Shown here in pieces: positions 35,895-45,872 of a stretch of DNA of 64,000 nt; position 1 is the stretch's first letter, and each line of letters begins with the position of its first letter. Made by a program: the position numbers and the translations under genes. The notes under the pieces are model-generated. The model did not search any database. It worked only from the letters and a program-made list of their open reading frames with translations, and was not told where the DNA came from. The stretch comes from Nageia nagi (lineage: Eukaryota > Pinophyta): contig JBITNC010000001.1 in assembly GCA_050084985.1 (NCBI GenBank), positions 117,304,001-117,368,000 of the forward strand, read 5' to 3'.

Positions 35895-36397
35895 TGTTAG
35901 AATTTGTAATGAAATATTGTGAATATCTAAACTCCTTGTAAGTTCAATTAATCACTTAAAGGATATGTAGATACCTTAAGGGATTAATTGAATTCTTTAT
36001 TATGTGTGGACTTTGACCTAACCATGGGGTTAGTTGGTAGGTTAAAGTTAGGTCACACATTTAATGTAACCCTAACCTTACCCTTGGGTTAAAGGGAGGT
36101 TAGGTAGGTGCTCTCAAGCTATAAATAGAGGGCTCTCCTCTTGTAAACACATCTAAGTTTTGGAGTAAGATTACTCTACTTGGTTGTGTAGGAGAGAGCA
36201 AGAGAATAGTTGTAAGAGAGGCATAGATTGAGAATAGAGAACTAGTTGTGGATGTACTCCCAAGGAGGGAGGAACCACATTATATTGGTGTTATATTGTG
36301 TGAATGTGTTAGTAGCTTGTAGATGTTGCATGTTGAATGTGATTGAGCTTTCTATAGTCTTGGACCTTTGGGAATTAGATTAGTGCTAATTCTCACA
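35895..36397 (+). repeat. 5' LTR of element C
   Basis: TGTTAGAATT...TCTCACA, 503 bp. TATA box at 36119-36128. Confidence 0.95.
36119..36128 (+). promoter_or_regulatory. TATA box in the 5' LTR of C
   Basis: CTATAAATAG, probable promoter of the full-length transcript. Confidence 0.75.
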
Positions 36398-36399
36398 AT

Positions 36400-36411
36400 T
36401 GGTATCAGAGC
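36400..36411 (+). other. tRNA-iMet primer-binding site of element C
   Basis: TGGTATCAGAGC two bases after the 5' LTR. Confidence 0.93.
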
Positions 36412-36898
36412 TTGGTGTGGAAGATCTTCTTCTACATTTTGGAGGTGCTTCATCTTCTCAAATTTGGAGATCTTAATCCTAATCTTCATTGTGAGGTAAA
36501 AGGTTTGCAAAGGTATAACCTTCTATCCTTCTTTAACTAAGTTCATTATGATACTAATCTTTTGTATGATTATGCTAGCTCAATGTCTTAGCAATACCAT
36601 AATATATTTTTGCTACTCTCTTCTTACTAACAATATTTTATGTTAGTAATCTATTTTTAATGTACAAAGAAAATGCTTTTTTCTTTTGAGCAAAAATATA
36701 TTATCTTATTGAAAAAAAAAAAAAAAAAATTTCAATAGTCTTTTGTGAAAAATATCAAAAAAAAAGAGGAAGGTGCAATTTTTTATATATGTTATTGTTG
36801 AAATAAAGTAGAGGACTTTATTTACAAAGTTTTTGAAATATTTACAATATTTTTCATATAAAAATAAAAAAAATATAAAATTTTTGAGGGAACAAATA
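36412..36898 (+). other. Proximal leader of element C
   Basis: AT-rich, with a long A run near 36713-36728. No gene seen. Similar in character to the proximal leaders of A and B. Confidence 0.6.
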
Positions 36899-37960
36899 AA
36901 AGGGTTCATTGGGAAGGCACACGAATTGTTTGACAAAATGCCTCATCAAGATGCCGTCTCATTGCACGGCTCCTCAAATTGTTTGCAACGCTGCAAGGTG
37001 CAGCCATCGTTTCATGGCATGTCTTGATCGCAGGATATGCACCAACAATGGCGAACGGTGAAAGGGAAGTGCAGACAACATCTCATGGACTATCTTGCAC
37101 ATGCGAAACGTTGCAAGGCTCCGCACAATCATAGTTTCATGGCCTGCACTGATCGTAGACACAGGCTCCAGTGAAGTGTTTAGTGTGTAATGGCCAACAT
37201 CAATCCAATCTGCTTCTTCCTCTGCCAGCTCTTACCAAACGCTCTCACCTCCCTATCTTCTGTATTGGGCACATATAATGCTCTATTTTCTCCATATTTT
37301 TCCTCACGCGAGGTTACTACTCGCATCCTTTTGATTTTGGCGTACCCCGGCAAGTTTTCGACTGTATGGTGATAGATACGTGTAAGGAGGCATCATACTA
37401 ATAGGCTCTAAGTATACCATTTAGACCCACTAAACACTCATATAAAATCTCTGACACGGACAACTACAGCAACGTAAAAAATAGCCATTGTAAAAATGAC
37501 ATCAATGGAGTAAATCTCTGACTGTATGTCTGAACGAGACGTCTTCTCATGGACTGATATTTTTTTACCAAAGACATGGCTTTCCTCGACAGGTATTGAC
37601 ACTGTTAAATACAAACAGCGGTAGTAGTCCAACCGATGGCCTCCTCCCTGGACTGCTCCCGTTCATGCTTCCCTCTCCGCGGCCTGCTCGCATGCATCCA
37701 CCTCACGCGCACAAAATTGTTTGACAAATGCATGATTCAGACATAGTTTCATGGAATGCAATGATCGCAGGAGATGCACCAAAATGGAATATTGAAAGGC
37801 TATGCGTGTGATGCATGGTGCAGACAAAGTTTCTTGGACTGCAATAATCGTAGGAGATGTACAAAACGGATATGTTGAACAGCTCCGTGAGCTGTTTCCC
37901 TCCACGATGCTACAGACACCGTTTCATGGACTGAAATGATCGTAGGATATCCACCATCTC
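36899..37960 (+). pseudogene. PPR-like gene fragments captured in the leader of C
   Basis: Several short segments translate to plant pentatricopeptide-repeat (PLS-type) motifs, in different frames. 'KAHELFDKMPHQDAVS' begins near 36919. 'IVSWHVLIAGYAP' is near 37005, 'IVSWPALIV' near 37127, 'DIVSWNAMIAGDAP' near 37738. 'DKVSWTAIIVGDVQNGYVEQ' is near 37813 and 'DTVSWTEMIVGYP' near 37914. PPR proteins bind organellar RNA; here only shuffled and shortened units remain, with no start or long frame. A non-PPR stretch (about 37165-37700) separates two groups. Elements A and B have no such sequence. The family match is by motif recognition. Confidence 0.68.
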
Positions 37961-39104
37961 CTGGCCGCCCTCACCTCCTCTCTCTGCTCTGTAGGGAAGA
38001 TATAGTTTCATTAAACCTCCTCCTCCTCGCCGACTTTGGTCTCCCCTGCCACCATCACCTCCACAGGCTGTCCTCTAAATGCCTCCATGCAGGTCATCCT
38101 CCTTCCCATGGTCAAGGTTGATGGCTGCCAACTCTTTGCAAAGTCTTCCTTGTCACTTAAATGCACTTAATTCTTGTTGACAACTTGCAAAATAATGCTC
38201 TCCCAAAAGGCAACGTATGCTCTTCTTGAAGAAAAATGGGGGTCATAATTTTACAACTACAAAGCATTTAATTTTTTTTGACTTAGGAATATTTTTAGTG
38301 CTTAAGGTAGACAAAGCATTAAAATTGCATGAAGTAGGGGTACGGGTCTCTTATTACAACTTGCACACATATACCTCTTAGGCATTTAATTTTTTTTACT
38401 TACTTGCTTACAAGTCAAATTGCTCCCATTAAATGCACTTAGGATTACTTAGAATATTTCTAATATTTTACTCAAAATTGCATGTTTAAAATTACTAAAA
38501 GTGCACATGCAATTTTTTAATGCTAACCTCTTAGCATTTTTTGTAAGCATAGTAATTTAGTCTAAGCATGTTATTTTTTAAGTAAATAAGGGAAAAAACT
38601 TTTACTTAAAATGCATACTTATAAGACAAGTCTTAGCATACAATTTTTTTTAGGGATAAAACTTTAAGTGAAAAGGGGGGAATTAGTATAATTTTTTACT
38701 TAAATTTTATCTAGATGCTAGACTTGTGATGCATAAACCTTATCTAGATATTGCATGCTAGACTTATGATGCAAGTATTTTTATCTTGTTTGAAGAATAA
38801 AACATGCTTAGGACTTAAATTTTTAATGCATGATGCATGATTACTTAAATTTTTTTTAAGTCATGGAACAATGCATGTTATGAATTAAATGCTAAGTAGG
38901 ACTTAGTTCTTTTTTAATTCATTAAGTGCTTGAATATATTGAGCAAAATATCAAAATGTAAAAGTTCTTTAGGGGTTAGTACAAAACCCATTAGACTTCT
39001 TAAGGTTTTTTCAAAGCTCGTGTGGATGATGCAATTTTACTTTACTTTTTATTTTTTGCACAATTTGCTTATACTTGCAAAAATGCAAAATTTGAAAAGT
39101 AACC
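37961..39104 (+). other. Middle leader of element C
   Basis: GC-rich to about 38130, a 61-codon Leu/Pro/His-rich frame being the only opening, then AT-rich sequence similar to the B leader. No gene recognised. Confidence 0.5.
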
Positions 39105-39540
39105 CCTAAAATGAACACATCCGCACGTATTCTTCCACAACATGACTTGTTTGGGGAGCCACAAGGTGAGGACAGGGCAGACTGGAGCCCTTTTAGTCCG
39201 AAGAACCACGTGGTGGTAAGTTCATCTTAATTGCCCTAAGACCTCTGTTGGATTGGACATAACTCTATTAGGTGGACAGGCATGTGTGTAGTGATACCAC
39301 ATGTCCGCACGTCCATTCAGGGATTATCCTGATAACCTAGGAGGAAAACTGAAAACCTTAATCAAGATAATTAAAATGGCCGGTCCAAGATACGTCGGAT
39401 CCTTGGAAAATAGTAGGTACTTCTCTTTGTGAGAGTATATCACTGACCAAGGTGAACTGGTTGAGGACTGGTAGTACCTGGGCTCCACCTTGCGGGCATC
39501 CAGGTGAAGGCCTAATTCTATATAAGAAAACAACCCCAAC
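39105..39540 (+). other. Conserved leader core of element C
   Basis: The counterpart of 6230-6730 (A) and 23060-23510 (B). It lies about 120 bp upstream of the gag start. Confidence 0.72.
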
Positions 39541-39660
39541 TTTTATTCCTCTACGGATCGTGGTTTGCACATATGGGACATGTTTACTTATGTTTGATTT
39601 GTATAGATGGAAACTTGTAAAAATTTGCATTCTTATTGCATATTTATTTTTGTATAGACA

Positions 39661-42600
39661 ATGGTTGAAACCTTTATACCCAAGCACATACTCGACGGTT
39701 CCAACTTCGGCATATGGGAACCTCGTATGAGAGTGAGTTACAAGCAAGGAAGCTGTGGCAGATAGTAAATGAAGATCTAGTCGCTCCTACAAATGAGAAG
39801 GCCCTTGAAATCTACAACTCAAAGAATGAGTTAGCAACTTCAATGATCTATCGTGCAGTTTCAGATGACATCCTTCTCATGATCTCTTCCTCGACATCAG
39901 CAAAAGAAGCTTGGGATAGACTAAAGAAAATTTACCTTGGGTCCAAATTTTCAAGGAGGTTCACCATTCTACAAAAGTTATTGCAATATCGTTAAGGAGA
40001 AGATGAAAGTGCCTCAATCTACTTGAACAAAATCATTGACCTCAGGACACAACTGGTTGGCTGTGGGTGCAATTGGATCAATGATGAGTTCATGGTCTTC
40101 ATTATTCTTCAAAGCCTCTCTACAAAGTTCAGTAACTTTGTCACAGTTATGGAGACTAGGCTCGATGATGAAGAAGATGTTATCTCCCTTGACAATCTTT
40201 CTAGACTCCTTCTAAAGCATGAGGAAACTTTGAACAAGAAAATATTGAACATTTCTCCAAAGGATAATAGCATTGCTCTAGGAGCAACCAAAAATCCTTT
40301 CAAGAAAACATTCAAACATTATAAATTCAAAGACAACAAATCCTCATCTACCATCAGGAAGCACAACAACTTCAAGCAAAGGAATGACAAAGCTGGATCA
40401 AGCAAACCAACACCACAGGAAAATTTTGATGGGAATTGTAACTTTTGTGGCATCTTTGGGCACAAAGAGCATGATTGTCGCAAAAAGAAATTTGCTCAAA
40501 AAGGAAAGGGAAATGCAAATGTGAGAAATTTCAATAATAAAAAGAAGAACAAGCATGCTGCTTCTGTTGCCTACTACTCAATGACTCAAACTATTTCAAA
40601 TGATTGGATTATTGATTCAGGATGCACTAATCACATGTGTTATGAAAAGGATAAGTTTGAAAATTTTCATAAGTACAACAAGGATACAGTTGTGATAGGT
40701 GATAATACAGTCCTTGATGTTCAAGGAATAGGGAATGTGAAGATTCATGGAAAGGTGCTTGATAATGTCTTTTATGTGCCTAAGCTAAGGATGAATCTTA
40801 TCTCTGTAATTCAGATTACAAGGACAGGATGCTCATTTGAGTTTACCTCACACTCCTGGTGTGTTAAGAAAGGACTTGCCACTTTGATGAAAGGATCAGT
40901 AAAGAATGACCTCTATATTGTGGATCAAGTACCTTCAAAGATTTGTCTTGCTACAAATGTGTGTTCAAAAGGTAATCTTTGGCATCAACGATTAGGGCAC
41001 CGTAACCACAAGAGTATTCAAGATATGAAAAATCAAGAACTTGTGGAAGGTTTACCTAATATTTCACCCACAATTGGTCTTTGTGAAAGGTGCATTCTTG
41101 GAAAGATGAATAGGCAAAAGTTTGAAAAGGATAAGGTAACTCGGGCTACTCGTCCTCTTCAGCTTGTGCATTCAGATTTGATGGGTCCATTTCAGACTAA
41201 GTCTCTAGGGGGAGCTTCTTATGTTCTGACCTTCATTGATGACTTCAGTAGGATGACATTTGGTTATCTACTTGAGCACAAGGATCAAACTTTTGATCGA
41301 TTTAAGGAATTCAAGGCACTTGTTGAAAATCAAACTGATTTTAAGATCAAAATGCTGAGATCTGACAATGGGGGTGAATATAATAGCAATGAGTTTAATG
41401 ACTATTGTGTTAAACATGGGATCAAGCGACAATTCACAATGCCTTACACCCCTCAGTAAAATGGAGTTGCTGAAAGAAAGAATCGCACCATTATGGAAAT
41501 GGCAAGATGCATGTTGGGTAACCTTCCTAATTTCTTATGGGGAGAAGCTGTTCACACTGCTATTCACACCCTTAATAGGTGTCCTACTAAAGCAGTTGAA
41601 GGAAAAACTCCGTATGAAGCATTGACAGGAAAGAAACCTAACATCTCACACTTCAGGGTCTTTGGATGTGATGCATTTGCCTTCATTACCTCAGAGAAAA
41701 GAAAGAAGCTAGACAAAAGATCAGAAAAATGCATCTTTGTGGGGTATGATAATCAGCATAGAGGTTACAGGCTCTACTCCTCATCCCATAAAATAGTCTT
41801 TGTTTCTAGGGATGTCAAGTTCAATGAACTTCCTGAGGATACGACTTCTCATGCTAAGGTGTCTGATTCAGATGATTCTACGCCTGCACCTAACTAGTTG
41901 GATGATCATGTAGGGAAGTCACCACAAGAGCAAAATTCTCCAGCTCAGAGAATTACAAGAAGTATGACCTTGAATAAATCCTTATTTGCCAAAATTGATA
42001 ATATGAATGAGCCATCAACATTCAAAGAAGCTTCCAAACAAGAATGTTGGATGGAAGCTATGAAAGTTGAGTATGAGGCACTCATGAAAAATGAAACTTG
42101 GGATTTGGAGAAAAATGTGATTGGAAATAAATGGATTTACAAGGTCAAGTACAATTCTGATGGAGAAGTTGAAAAATACAAAGCAAGGTTAGTGGCCAAA
42201 GGATTCGCTCAGAAATATGGTATTGATTATGAGGAAACCTTTGCTCCTGTGGCCAAAATGCCTACTGTTAGGATAATCCTTGCTCTTTCTGCAGCTCAGG
42301 GATGGAAGTTTTCCAACTTGATGTCAAGAGTGCATTTCTCAATGGTGACTTGGATGTAGAAATCTACATGAATCAAACAAAAGGATTTATTCCAGAAGGA
42401 AAAGAGTCTCTTGTGTGCAAACTAAAGAAGTCTTTGTATGGACTTAAACAAGCACCTAGAGCATGGTACAAGAAAATTTCAGGATTCTTTGCAGATATTG
42501 GTTTTTCCAAGTGCTTCTCCGACTCAGATCTTTATGTACTCAATCAAGGAAAAGACGTGGTCTTAATTCTCCTTTATGTGGATGATCTTCTCATAACAGG

Positions 42601-43540
42601 AAACAATATTGAAATCATCCAAGAGTGCATATCCAAACTGAAGGCAACATTTGAAATGACTGATCTAGGTCTATTGCATTACTATCTTGGAATGCAAGTA
42701 TACCAACACAAAGATTGTACTTATCTTAGTCAATCTAAGTATATATCAGACATCTTGCAAAAGTTTGGAATGGAGGAGTGTAGATATGCTGCAATACCTG
42801 TTTCTCCTGGAATCGTTGTATCACTGAGCTCAGATTCTCAGTTGGCTGATGCTACAGCTTATAGGAAATTGATCGGTAGTCTTCTGTATTTGACTATCTC
42901 TCGTCCTGATATTGCCTTTGCAGTGAATCTGATGGCACAATTCATGCAAAAACCATATGTTGAACACCTCAATGCTGTGAAGCAAATCTTGAGGTATGTG
43001 GCAGGGACAAAGGATCTTGCTCTTAAGTATTCCAAAGTGCCCTCAATTGTTCTCTCAAGGTTCTCATATTCTGATTATGGGGGAGATAGAGATGACAGAA
43101 AATCAACCTCTGCATATGTGTTCAGCATTGGTTCAGGTGCTATCTCTTGGGCTTCCAAGAAGCAACCTACTGTGACTCTTTCTACCACCGAAGCTGAATA
43201 TCAAGCCATGTCTGTTGCCACCCAAGAAGCTATTTGGCTGAGGCATCTTCTGAACGAAATTAGATATAAGCAAAATGGCCCATCTCTTATTTCTTCAGAC
43301 AATCAATCGGCTATCTCTTTGGCTAAGAATCCTGTGTTCCATCAGAGAACCAAACATGTGGAAATCTAAGCCCATTTTATCAGGGAGAAGGTTCTAGATG
43401 ACATTATACACTTGGAGTATTGTCCATCTACTGAAAACTCCGCTGATCTATTCACCAAGCCCCTTCCTAAAGCTCAGTTCAGCAAGCTTAGGGATTCTCT
43501 CGGGTTGGTGAAGTTGCCCTCAAGGGGGAGTGAAGTTTGA
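39661..43540 (+). pseudogene. Copia gag-pol polyprotein, element C (nearly intact, disabled)
   Basis: Starts at ATG 39661 and ends in GSEV then a stop at 43540. Gag is UBN2-like ('KEAWDRLKKIYLGS') with a CCHC knuckle 'CNFCGIFGHKEHDC' near 40437. Protease is 'WIIDSGCTNHM' near 40603. The integrase zinc region starts 'WHQRLGH' near 40981. The catalytic triad is in 'VHSDLMGP', 'RSDNGGEY' and 'VAERKNRT'. Reverse transcriptase holds 'LLYVDDLLITGNN' near 42570. RNase H holds 'SDNQSAISLAKNP' and ends after 'HQRTKHVEI'. Defects are 1-bp deletions near 39732 and 42306, and premature stops at 39993, 41457, 41895 and 43367. The first two stops are TAA where related copies indicate a Gln codon. Longest open part is 40023-41459 (478 codons). 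It was probably moved by proteins supplied from another copy. Confidence 0.93.
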
Positions 43541-43559
43541 ACTTTTGTTAGTGATGACA

Positions 43560-44340
43560 ACTTCACCTCTAAGAGGCCTTTTTTGATTGTACATTCTAGA
43601 CCTCTGTGGTAAGTTTGCTCTGCGTGACAAACTTGTTGTACAATTATTGTTATAGAGTGTTGATTATTTTATACCTGCATGGTAAGTTTGCTCTGCGTGA
43701 CAAACTTATTGTACATATTTATACCTCCGTGGTAAGTTTGCTCTGCGTGACAAACTTGTACATTTTATACCTCCGTGGTGAGTTTGCTCTATGTGAGAAA
43801 CTCGTTGTACAATTCTTGAGCATATAATTAATATACCTCTGTGGTAAGTTCGCTCTGCGTGATGAACTTGTTGTACATTCTATACCTCCGTGGTGAGTTT
43901 GCTCTGCGTGAGAAACTCGTTGTACAATTTTTATGCTCTATACCTCCGTGGTAAGTTTGCTCTGTGTGACAAACTTGTTGTACATTTTATACCTCCGTGG
44001 TGAGTTTGCTCTGCGTGAGAAACTCGTTGTACAATTTTTGAGCATATAATTAATATACCTCCGTGGTAAGTTCGCTCTGCATGATGAACTTGTTGTACAT
44101 TCTATACCTCCGTGGTGAGTTTGCTCTGCATGAGAAACTTGTACAATTTTGATGCTCTATACCTCCGTGGTGAGTTTGCTCTGTGTGAGAAACTCGTTGT
44201 ACAATATTTGAGCATATAATTAATATACCTCCGTGGTAAGTTCGCTCTGCGTGATGAACTTCTTGTACATTCTATACCTCCGTGGTGAGTTTGCTCTGCG
44301 TGAGAAACTCATTGTACAATTTTTATGCTCTATTAATAAT
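43560..44340 (+). repeat. Array of 13 covarying hairpins, 3' untranslated zone of C
   Basis: Thirteen units of about 46-73 bp begin with 'tacctccgtggt' or a variant and end with 'ttgtaca'. Each holds a stem-loop around 'ctctgcgtga'. Stems start at 43611, 43684, 43734, 43780, 43845, 43895, 43953, 44002, 44068, 44117, 44172, 44238 and 44287. There are three stem classes: AAGTTTG/CAAACTT, GAGTTT/AAACTC and AAGTTC/GAACTT. In 12 of 13 units both arms match their class; the unit at 44117 has AAACTT in place of AAACTC after a small deletion. A longer tail ('gagcatataattaata') marks a higher-order arrangement. Confidence 0.88.
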
Positions 44341-44790
44341 CAACACATGTCTATATAACAACAAGTGACTATGAGTGATGGCTTGGCATCTCCGTGATGA
44401 CTCATAGTGCACCATTAATTAGTTATTTATAAGATAGCATTATTTGATTCTCTTATTTGAATATATGATGCATCTAACTGATTTTGTTCATGAGTTGCTT
44501 ATAGCATGCAGGATCTTCAAAAATGCAGGTTACTCACCTTGTGAAAGCAAGCTCATGAAGACTCACATGTTAGCTTAAAGTTGATCGACTACTATGTACA
44601 GTGAAACCAGTTGTGGTTAATGATTGTATTGTAAACCATTTTGTCAAATGGTAATGTAGTGAGTCTCATACTAGTTCTCAAAAAGATTCTCAAATATGTA
44701 AATGTTCTCATCTCCACTTGTATCTCTATGGAGGAGAACTCTCTCTTACTCTCTCTCTTCTTTCTTCTACGCTCTATCCCAATATTGCAT
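44341..44790 (+). other. Distal 3' untranslated region of C
   Basis: Contains the conserved hairpin at 44364-44411 and sequence shared with A and B up to the polypurine tract. No coding content. Confidence 0.6.
44364..44411 (+). other. Conserved 3' hairpin of element C
   Basis: GTGACTATGAGT pairs with ACTCATAGTGCAC around a loop containing 'ggcttggcatc'. Same position and shape as in A and B. Confidence 0.65.
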
Positions 44791-44800
44791 TAAGGGGGAG
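44791..44800 (+). other. Polypurine tract of element C
   Basis: TAAGGGGGAG directly before the 3' LTR. Confidence 0.93.
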
Positions 44801-45303
44801 TGTTAGAATTTGTAATGAAATATTGTGAATATCTAAACTCCTTGTAAGTTCAATTAATCACTTAAAGGATATGTAGATACCTTAAGGGATTAATTGAATT
44901 CTTTATTATGTGTGGACTTTGACCTAACCATGGGGTTAGTTGGTAGGTTAAAGTTAGGTCACACATTTAATGTAACCCTAACCTTACCCTTGGGTTAAAG
45001 GAGGTTAGGGAGGTGCTCTCAAGCTATAAATAGAGGGCCTCTCCTCTTGTAAACACATCTAAGTTTTGGAGTAAGATTACTCTACTTGGTTGTGTAGGAG
45101 AGAGCAAGAGAATAGTTGTAAGAGAGGCATAGATTGAGAATAGAGAACTAGTTGTGGATGTACTCCCAAGGAGGGAGGAACCACATTATATTGGTGTCAT
45201 ATTGTGTGAATGTGTTAGTAGCTTGTAGATGTTGCATGTTGAATGTGATTGAGCTTTCTATAGTCTTGGACCTTTGGGAATTAGATTAGTGCTAATTCTC
45301 ACA
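44801..45303 (+). repeat. 3' LTR of element C
   Basis: 503 bp, nearly identical to the 5' LTR. TATA box at 45024-45033. Confidence 0.95.
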
Positions 45304-45867
45304 ATTTTTATAGGGACTATAGCTACATTTTTCAAAGGGATACAATTGGACAAAATTTAATGGGTGATTTTAGCCTATGGTTTTATGCTCATTGTATTGT
45401 AATACTACTATATATTTTTTTGGGTGGAATTATCCTATAAATATGGTAGTATGATATGCATCAAGTATCCTTTCGATCAATTCTTTTTCCTTGGGATGGA
45501 CATGGAAGAGCATGATGGATTATCTTGGAATAATCCCAGAAGGATCCTGGACTAGTGTGTATGCCTTGGGTTGGGCATGGGAGCACATGATGGTGGATCT
45601 TGGATTAGATCTTGAGAGGATCAAGTATACTCAAGGTTTGGGCATGGCACACGGTGATAGTATGTGGTATGCCTTCGATGGTATTATGGAAGGATGTCCA
45701 TGGAGGCATTCTTGAAATGTATTCCTCCATAGAGAAGATGAAAGGAATTGCTTATAATCATGGTGGAGTGATTATGTTGTGGGTGAAGTAGAAATCCATG
45801 TTTGAGAAGCCTACTAGGATTTGGAGAGAGGATGTTAGAGCAAGATTGTTATTTAGTTCTTTCTTCA
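45304..45867 (+). repeat. 3' LTR of F, part right of C
   Basis: Continues the LTR broken at 35894 and aligns with 34130-34646. It ends in TTCA, followed by TATAT. A 74-codon frame (45491-45715) is a chance opening within the LTR. Confidence 0.75.
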
Positions 45868-45872
45868 TATAT

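Larger units (their letters stand above)
35895..45303 (+). mobile_element. Ty1/copia LTR retrotransposon, element C (young, nearly complete)
   Basis: Two 503-bp LTRs (35895-36397 and 44801-45303) differ by two substitutions and two single-base indels by my reading, so insertion was recent. It has an iMet primer-binding site, a leader of about 3.25 kb, gag-pol at 39661-43540, a 13-unit hairpin array, a conserved 3' hairpin and a polypurine tract. It sits in the 3' LTR of F with a perfect ATTTT duplication. The gag-pol has four premature stops and two 1-bp deletions despite the young LTRs. The LTR differs from those of A and B in U3, but coding and leader parts are clearly the same family. Confidence 0.95.
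33929..45872 (+). mobile_element. Copia-like element F with palindrome, split by nested element C
   Basis: The 5' LTR starts at 33934 (TGGGCATGTTTC). The 3' LTR starts at 35692 (TGTGTATGTTTC), is interrupted by C at 35894, resumes at 45304 and ends in TTCA at 45867. TATAT flanks both ends (33929-33933 and 45868-45872), a low-complexity but matching 5-bp duplication. The internal part is only about 1 kb, has no pol, and begins with a large palindrome. It ends with 'agtgggagatt' before the 3' LTR, as in E. F was evidently non-autonomous and its internal part is related to that of E. Confidence 0.75.

Noticed and set aside
37165-37700. A further host gene exon between the two PPR groups in the C leader
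   Set aside because: Short frames on both strands lack motifs, so no gene can be supported there.
43560-44340. The hairpin array as a CRISPR array
   Set aside because: Unit spacing is irregular, 'spacers' are themselves repeated, and it lies inside a plant retrotransposon between pol and the polypurine tract.
45491-45715. A 74-codon open frame with many Trp and Gly residues
   Set aside because: It lies inside the 3' LTR of F, and the matching part of the 5' LTR (34350-34560) has stops, so it is a chance opening.
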